From: Bacteroidota bacterium
GTDB taxonomy: Bacteria; Bacteroidota; Bacteroidia; Bacteroidales; Prolixibacteraceae
Assembly: GCA_023251455.1 (NCBI GenBank)
Contig: JAHEYT010000066.1
Location: 1-36,681 of the forward strand
Reading direction: 5' to 3'
Length of the DNA stretch: 36,681 bases
Under the pieces are notes generated by a model. It was not told the origin of the DNA. It did not search any database and worked only from the letters and a program-made list of their open reading frames with translations. The stretch's first letter is position 1. Each line of letters opens with the position of its first letter. Position numbers and translations under genes: made by a program. Shown one piece after another: positions 33,842 to 36,681 of this stretch.

Positions 33842-33872
33842 CCAAGATAGCAGTAGTTTTTTGAATATTCAA
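33842..33872 (-). promoter_or_regulatory. Candidate tetR promoter with overlapping palindrome
   Basis: On the minus strand, TTG (33872-33870) is followed after 20 nt by TATCTTGG (33849-33842), one mismatch from TAnnTTTG. The perfect 12-bp palindrome TTGAATATTCAA (33861-33872) covers the -33 element, as would suit autorepression. Confidence 0.5.
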
Positions 33873-33945
33873 GTAGTTGGAATGAGATGTACGGACGGTC
33901 GAAAAACTTTACACCAGCAATCCTTCCGCAAACAAAATTGATTCG

Positions 33946-33953
33946 TAAATTTG
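33946..33953 (+). promoter_or_regulatory. Candidate -7 promoter box of the sulfatase gene (TAAATTTG)
   Basis: TAAATTTG fits TAnnTTTG, ending 25 nt before the ATG at 33979. No TTG at the usual distance. Confidence 0.45.
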
Positions 33954-33978
33954 GTACCTCTAACCTAAATATGGCGTT

Positions 33979-35415
33979 ATGGAATCCAGATTAATTGCAT
34001 TGGCCGGTATTACCCTATTTAATGTACTAAACCTCAACGCACAGCAAAAACCCAATATTGTATATATCCTGGCCGACGATCTGGGTTATGGCGATTTGAG
34101 TTGCTACGGACAAAAGCATTTCAAGACACCAAATATCGACAAGCTTGCCAACCAGGGAATGCTGTTTACTCAGCACTATGCCGGATGCACCGTTTGTGCA
34201 CCTTCGCGTTCTTCCTTAATGACTGGACTAACAACAGGACATACACCTATCCGTGGCAACAAATCATGGAAGCCCGAAGGTCAGTACCCACTGGCAGCCG
34301 AGACATTTACCCTTGCGGAAATGCTGAAAGAAGCTGGATACACTACCGGTGCTTTTGGGAAATGGGGTCTCGGATCGCCCGGATCGGAAGGTGACCCGAA
34401 CAAACAGGGATTCGACCAATTTTACGGATACAATTGCCAGAGTTTGGCTCACAATTATTACCCCGACCATTTGTGGGACAATCAAACCAAAATTATTCTG
34501 GAAGGTAATTCTGGAATCCAATCTAAAGATTACGCGCCAGCTTTGATTCACCAACACGCACTTCAGTTTATTGAAAAAAATAAGGACAATCCTTTTTTCC
34601 TGTTTTATCCAACCACTATTCCTCATGCTGAATTAACAGCTCCGGAAGAAAACATGAAAGAATTCAGGGGAAAATTTTTACCTGAGAAGAGCTATAAAGG
34701 AGCAGAACCCGGATCGGAAGGCTTCAGGACAGGTCCCTACGGAAGTCAGATGGAAGTACATGCTGCTTTTGCGGCGATGGTTACTTTACTCGATCGGCAG
34801 GTGGGTGAAATTGTTGCCCGCCTGAAAGAACTTGGTCTCGATAAAAACACCATCATTGTCTTTTCGTCGGATAATGGCCCACACATTGAAGGTGGCGCCG
34901 ATCCCGATTATTTCGACAGTAACGGCCCCTTTAAAGGCTACAAACGCGATTTGTACGAGGGCGGCATCCGCGAACCAATGATCGTTAGCTGGCCAAATAA
35001 AATTGCAGCAGGCTCAAAGAGTGACCTCATTTCTGCATTCTGGGATGTGATGCCAACTCTGGCCGACATCATTGGAGTTAAAGCTCCTGAAAAGATTGAC
35101 GGAATCTCATTCCTCCCAACACTTCTGGGGAAACCGGGCCAGAAAACCCACGATAGCATGTATTGGGAATTTCATGAAAATAATGGCAGGCAAGCCGTAC
35201 GCAAGGGCGATTGGAAGCTTATCCGGTACAATGTTTCAATTCCTGAAAAAATTACGACTGAATTGTATAACCTTAAAACTGATCTGGGGGAAGAAACCAA
35301 TGTGGCATCAGAAAATCCGAAAATTGTTCAGGAAATGCTCCAAATCATGAAGAATTCAAGAGTACCTTCGGATGTTTTCATCTTTGGTTCAGAAAATGTT
35401 GTTCCTAAAGATTAA
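33979..35415 (+). CDS. Secreted sulfatase (formylglycine-dependent arylsulfatase family)
   Basis: 478 residues. Short signal peptide, predicted to end at LNAQQ (about residue 21). The FGly signature is CAPSRSSLMTG with Cys73 as the residue oxidised to formylglycine by FGE or anSME; Cys rather than Ser is compatible with both. Metal ligands: DD at 33-34 in ILADDLGYGDL and DNG in SSDNGPHIEGG. GKWGLG holds the conserved Lys. Hydrolyses a sulfate ester, probably of a polysaccharide or a small aryl ester; the substrate is not readable. No SusC/SusD or glycoside hydrolase genes are near. It is divergent from tetR and convergent with the RND gene (15 nt gap). Confidence 0.88.
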   Translation: MESRLIALAGITLFNVLNLNAQQKPNIVYILADDLGYGDLSCYGQKHFKTPNIDKLANQGMLFTQHYAGCTVCAPSRSSLMTGLTTGHTPIRGNKSWKPEGQYPLAAETFTLAEMLKEAGYTTGAFGKWGLGSPGSEGDPNKQGFDQFYGYNCQSLAHNYYPDHLWDNQTKIILEGNSGIQSKDYAPALIHQHALQFIEKNKDNPFFLFYPTTIPHAELTAPEENMKEFRGKFLPEKSYKGAEPGSEGFRTGPYGSQMEVHAAFAAMVTLLDRQVGEIVARLKELGLDKNTIIVFSSDNGPHIEGGADPDYFDSNGPFKGYKRDLYEGGIREPMIVSWPNKIAAGSKSDLISAFWDVMPTLADIIGVKAPEKIDGISFLPTLLGKPGQKTHDSMYWEFHENNGRQAVRKGDWKLIRYNVSIPEKITTELYNLKTDLGEETNVASENPKIVQEMLQIMKNSRVPSDVFIFGSENVVPKD

Positions 35416-35430
35416 TTTAAAAATCCATAA

Positions 35431-36681
35431 TTATTCCCCTTCAATCACCACTTCTTTATCGGCTAATTTCTTTTCAAATTTTTCTTCCACCCAATAATAA
35501 ATGATTGGTAAAACCAACAAGGTCAGGAATGTTGACGTGATTAGTCCGCCGATTACAACGGTCGCCAGTGGTCGCTGAACTTCGGAACCGGGTCCGGAGT
35601 TAAAAGCCATCGGGATGAAACCCAAACTAGCAACCAACGCGGTCATCAGCACCGGACGGAGGCGGTCAGTTGCACCGTCGATAATGGTTTTACGCAAAGG
35701 CATTCCTTCTTTCCGGAGTTCGTTGATGTGGTCGAGCAGTACAATCCCATTGAGCACAGCAACCCCAAACAAAGCTACAAAACCAATGCTGGCCGACACC
35801 GAAAGGTACATTCCGCGCATCCAAAGCAGGAAAATACCTCCTGAAAATGCAAACGGCAGATTCATTAAAATGATGATCGCATAGCGCATTTTCCCAAAGT
35901 TGAGGTACATAAGACCGACAATAATAAACAGCGACAAAGGAACAACGAGCAGTAAATGGCTCATGGCGCGTTTCTGGTTTTCGAAAGTTCCGCCGTATTC
36001 GAGGAAATAACCGGGTGGAACATTTCCTTTTTGACCAATCGCTTCCTGAAGCTGGGCCACATAAGTACCCATGTCGATATTTTTAATGTTGATACCAACG
36101 ATCAGCCGTCGCCAACCGTTTTCGCGCTGAATTTCGCGGGGTCCTTCCTGTGCAACAATATGGCTCACCCGTTTGATCGGGATAAATTCGCCATTAGGAA
36201 GTGGCACCGGTATCTCCTGAATTTTCTGCAATTCGGAACGAAATTCCGCCGGATACCGCACCTGAATGTCGAACCGGCGTTGCCCTTCGTACAACTGCCC
36301 GGCAACTTGTCCGCCAATGCCTGCTTCAATTACCGCCTGAACATCGTTCACATTTAGTCCGAACGAAGCCAGTGTCTCGCGGTCAATTTCAATAGTCAGG
36401 TAAGGTTGTCCAATGGGTTGCTCAACAAAAAAGTTGGCAGTTCCTTTCATTTCCGAAACAATTCCCGAAATATTTTCTCCAATTTGGTTTAACTGATCCA
36501 AATCTTCACCGTAAATTTTCACCGCCAAATCCGATTTTACACCACTAGTCAGTTCATCAACCCGCATGGCAATAGGTTGCGTAAAATTGTAAGCCAGACC
36601 CGGTTCGGTCTTCAGAAACGGTTCAATTTGTGCAATAATATCTTCCTTGGTTATTCCATCACGCCACTCTCCGGTTGGTTT
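35431..36681 (-). CDS. CzcA/CusA-type RND efflux permease, C-terminal fragment
   Basis: The frame stays open to the window edge, so this is the last 416 residues of a protein of about 1,030-1,050. The segment QPIAMRVDELTSGVKSDLAVKIYGEDLD is typical of heavy-metal RND (CzcA/CusA) porter subdomain PN2/PC1. The C-terminal half has the docking region, then about six membrane helices (from about residue 245 of the fragment) with the conserved GATDRLRPVLMTALVASLGFIPMA and LVLPIIYYWVEEKFE. The pump exports metal ions such as Cu, Ag, Zn or Co, or drugs, using proton flow. The rest of the protein and the adaptor and outer-membrane genes lie beyond the edge. Confidence 0.92.
   Translation of the reverse strand, partial: KPTGEWRDGITKEDIIAQIEPFLKTEPGLAYNFTQPIAMRVDELTSGVKSDLAVKIYGEDLDQLNQIGENISGIVSEMKGTANFFVEQPIGQPYLTIEIDRETLASFGLNVNDVQAVIEAGIGGQVAGQLYEGQRRFDIQVRYPAEFRSELQKIQEIPVPLPNGEFIPIKRVSHIVAQEGPREIQRENGWRRLIVGINIKNIDMGTYVAQLQEAIGQKGNVPPGYFLEYGGTFENQKRAMSHLLLVVPLSLFIIVGLMYLNFGKMRYAIIILMNLPFAFSGGIFLLWMRGMYLSVSASIGFVALFGVAVLNGIVLLDHINELRKEGMPLRKTIIDGATDRLRPVLMTALVASLGFIPMAFNSGPGSEVQRPLATVVIGGLITSTFLTLLVLPIIYYWVEEKFEKKLADKEVVIEGE

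Noticed and set aside
31647..36681. A single efflux operon of adaptor plus RND pump
   Set aside because: The adaptor and the CzcA-like gene are on opposite strands with a tetR and a sulfatase gene between them and separate terminators.

Overview
The window looks like the chromosome of a free-living or host-associated Bacteroidota bacterium, probably in or near Marinilabiliales/Prolixibacteraceae. Several things point there. A PorZ-type component of the type IX secretion system (T9SS) is present, carrying its own C-terminal sorting domain. atpD-atpC stand apart from the other ATP synthase genes. The DUF3108, GH3-like and PQQ-like propeller proteins are typical of the phylum. At least nine genes are preceded by the Bacteroidota -7 promoter box TAnnTTTG, which gives short leaders with little Shine-Dalgarno sequence. 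The DNA is moderately AT-rich and even in composition. I see no prophage, insertion sequence, integrase, CRISPR array, tRNA or rRNA. The order is from sequence reading only and the taxonomic call is an inference.

Layout. 1-5.2 kb: the tail of a sugar-phosphate isomerase/epimerase-like gene, a large membrane-anchored protein with a beta-propeller end, the U32 tRNA-hydroxylation protein TrhP and a small secreted protein with an internal repeat. 5.3-7.3 kb: ComB (phosphosulfolactate phosphatase) and a PatB/MalY C-S lyase. 7.4-12.3 kb, minus strand: a GT9 heptosyltransferase-like protein, atpC, atpD, a polyprenyl diphosphate synthase and an orphan LytTR response regulator. 12.4-14.7 kb: tsaB, a DUF3108 protein and efp. 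14.7-19.3 kb, minus strand: an O-antigen ligase-like protein, a Wzz-like chain-length protein, tyrS and a CvpA-family protein. 19.5-26.8 kb, plus strand: a GH3-family adenylating enzyme, a deoxynucleoside kinase, rdgB, porZ, recO and an aminotransferase-fold protein that has lost its PLP lysine. 26.8-31.3 kb: a DUF1801 protein, a secreted PQQ-like propeller, a SPOR lipoprotein, a degenerate GIY-YIG protein and an acyl-CoA dehydrogenase. 31.6-36.7 kb: an HlyD/MacA-type adaptor with a tiny membrane protein, a TetR regulator, a secreted sulfatase, and the C-terminal part of a CzcA/CusA-type RND pump that runs off the edge.

How the genes fit together. Most of the window is housekeeping: translation (tyrS, efp, tsaB, trhP), nucleotide-pool care (dNK, RdgB), DNA repair (RecO), energy (AtpDC) and isoprenoids. 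It is mixed with cell-surface functions (Wzy/Wzz pair, GT9, PorZ, SPOR, adaptor, RND). PorZ docks A-LPS onto T9SS cargo in Porphyromonas, so the O-antigen-type genes and porZ could serve the same surface pathway, although they are about 5 kb apart and on opposite strands.

I found no clearly new multigene system. The most interesting items are the intact but catalytically disarmed aminotransferase (25625-26776), a glycosyltransferase whose only plausible start (TTG) lies in the U-tract of the atpC terminator, a GIY-YIG protein lacking its Arg and Glu, two related intergenic inverted repeats, and a perfect palindrome in the tetR promoter.
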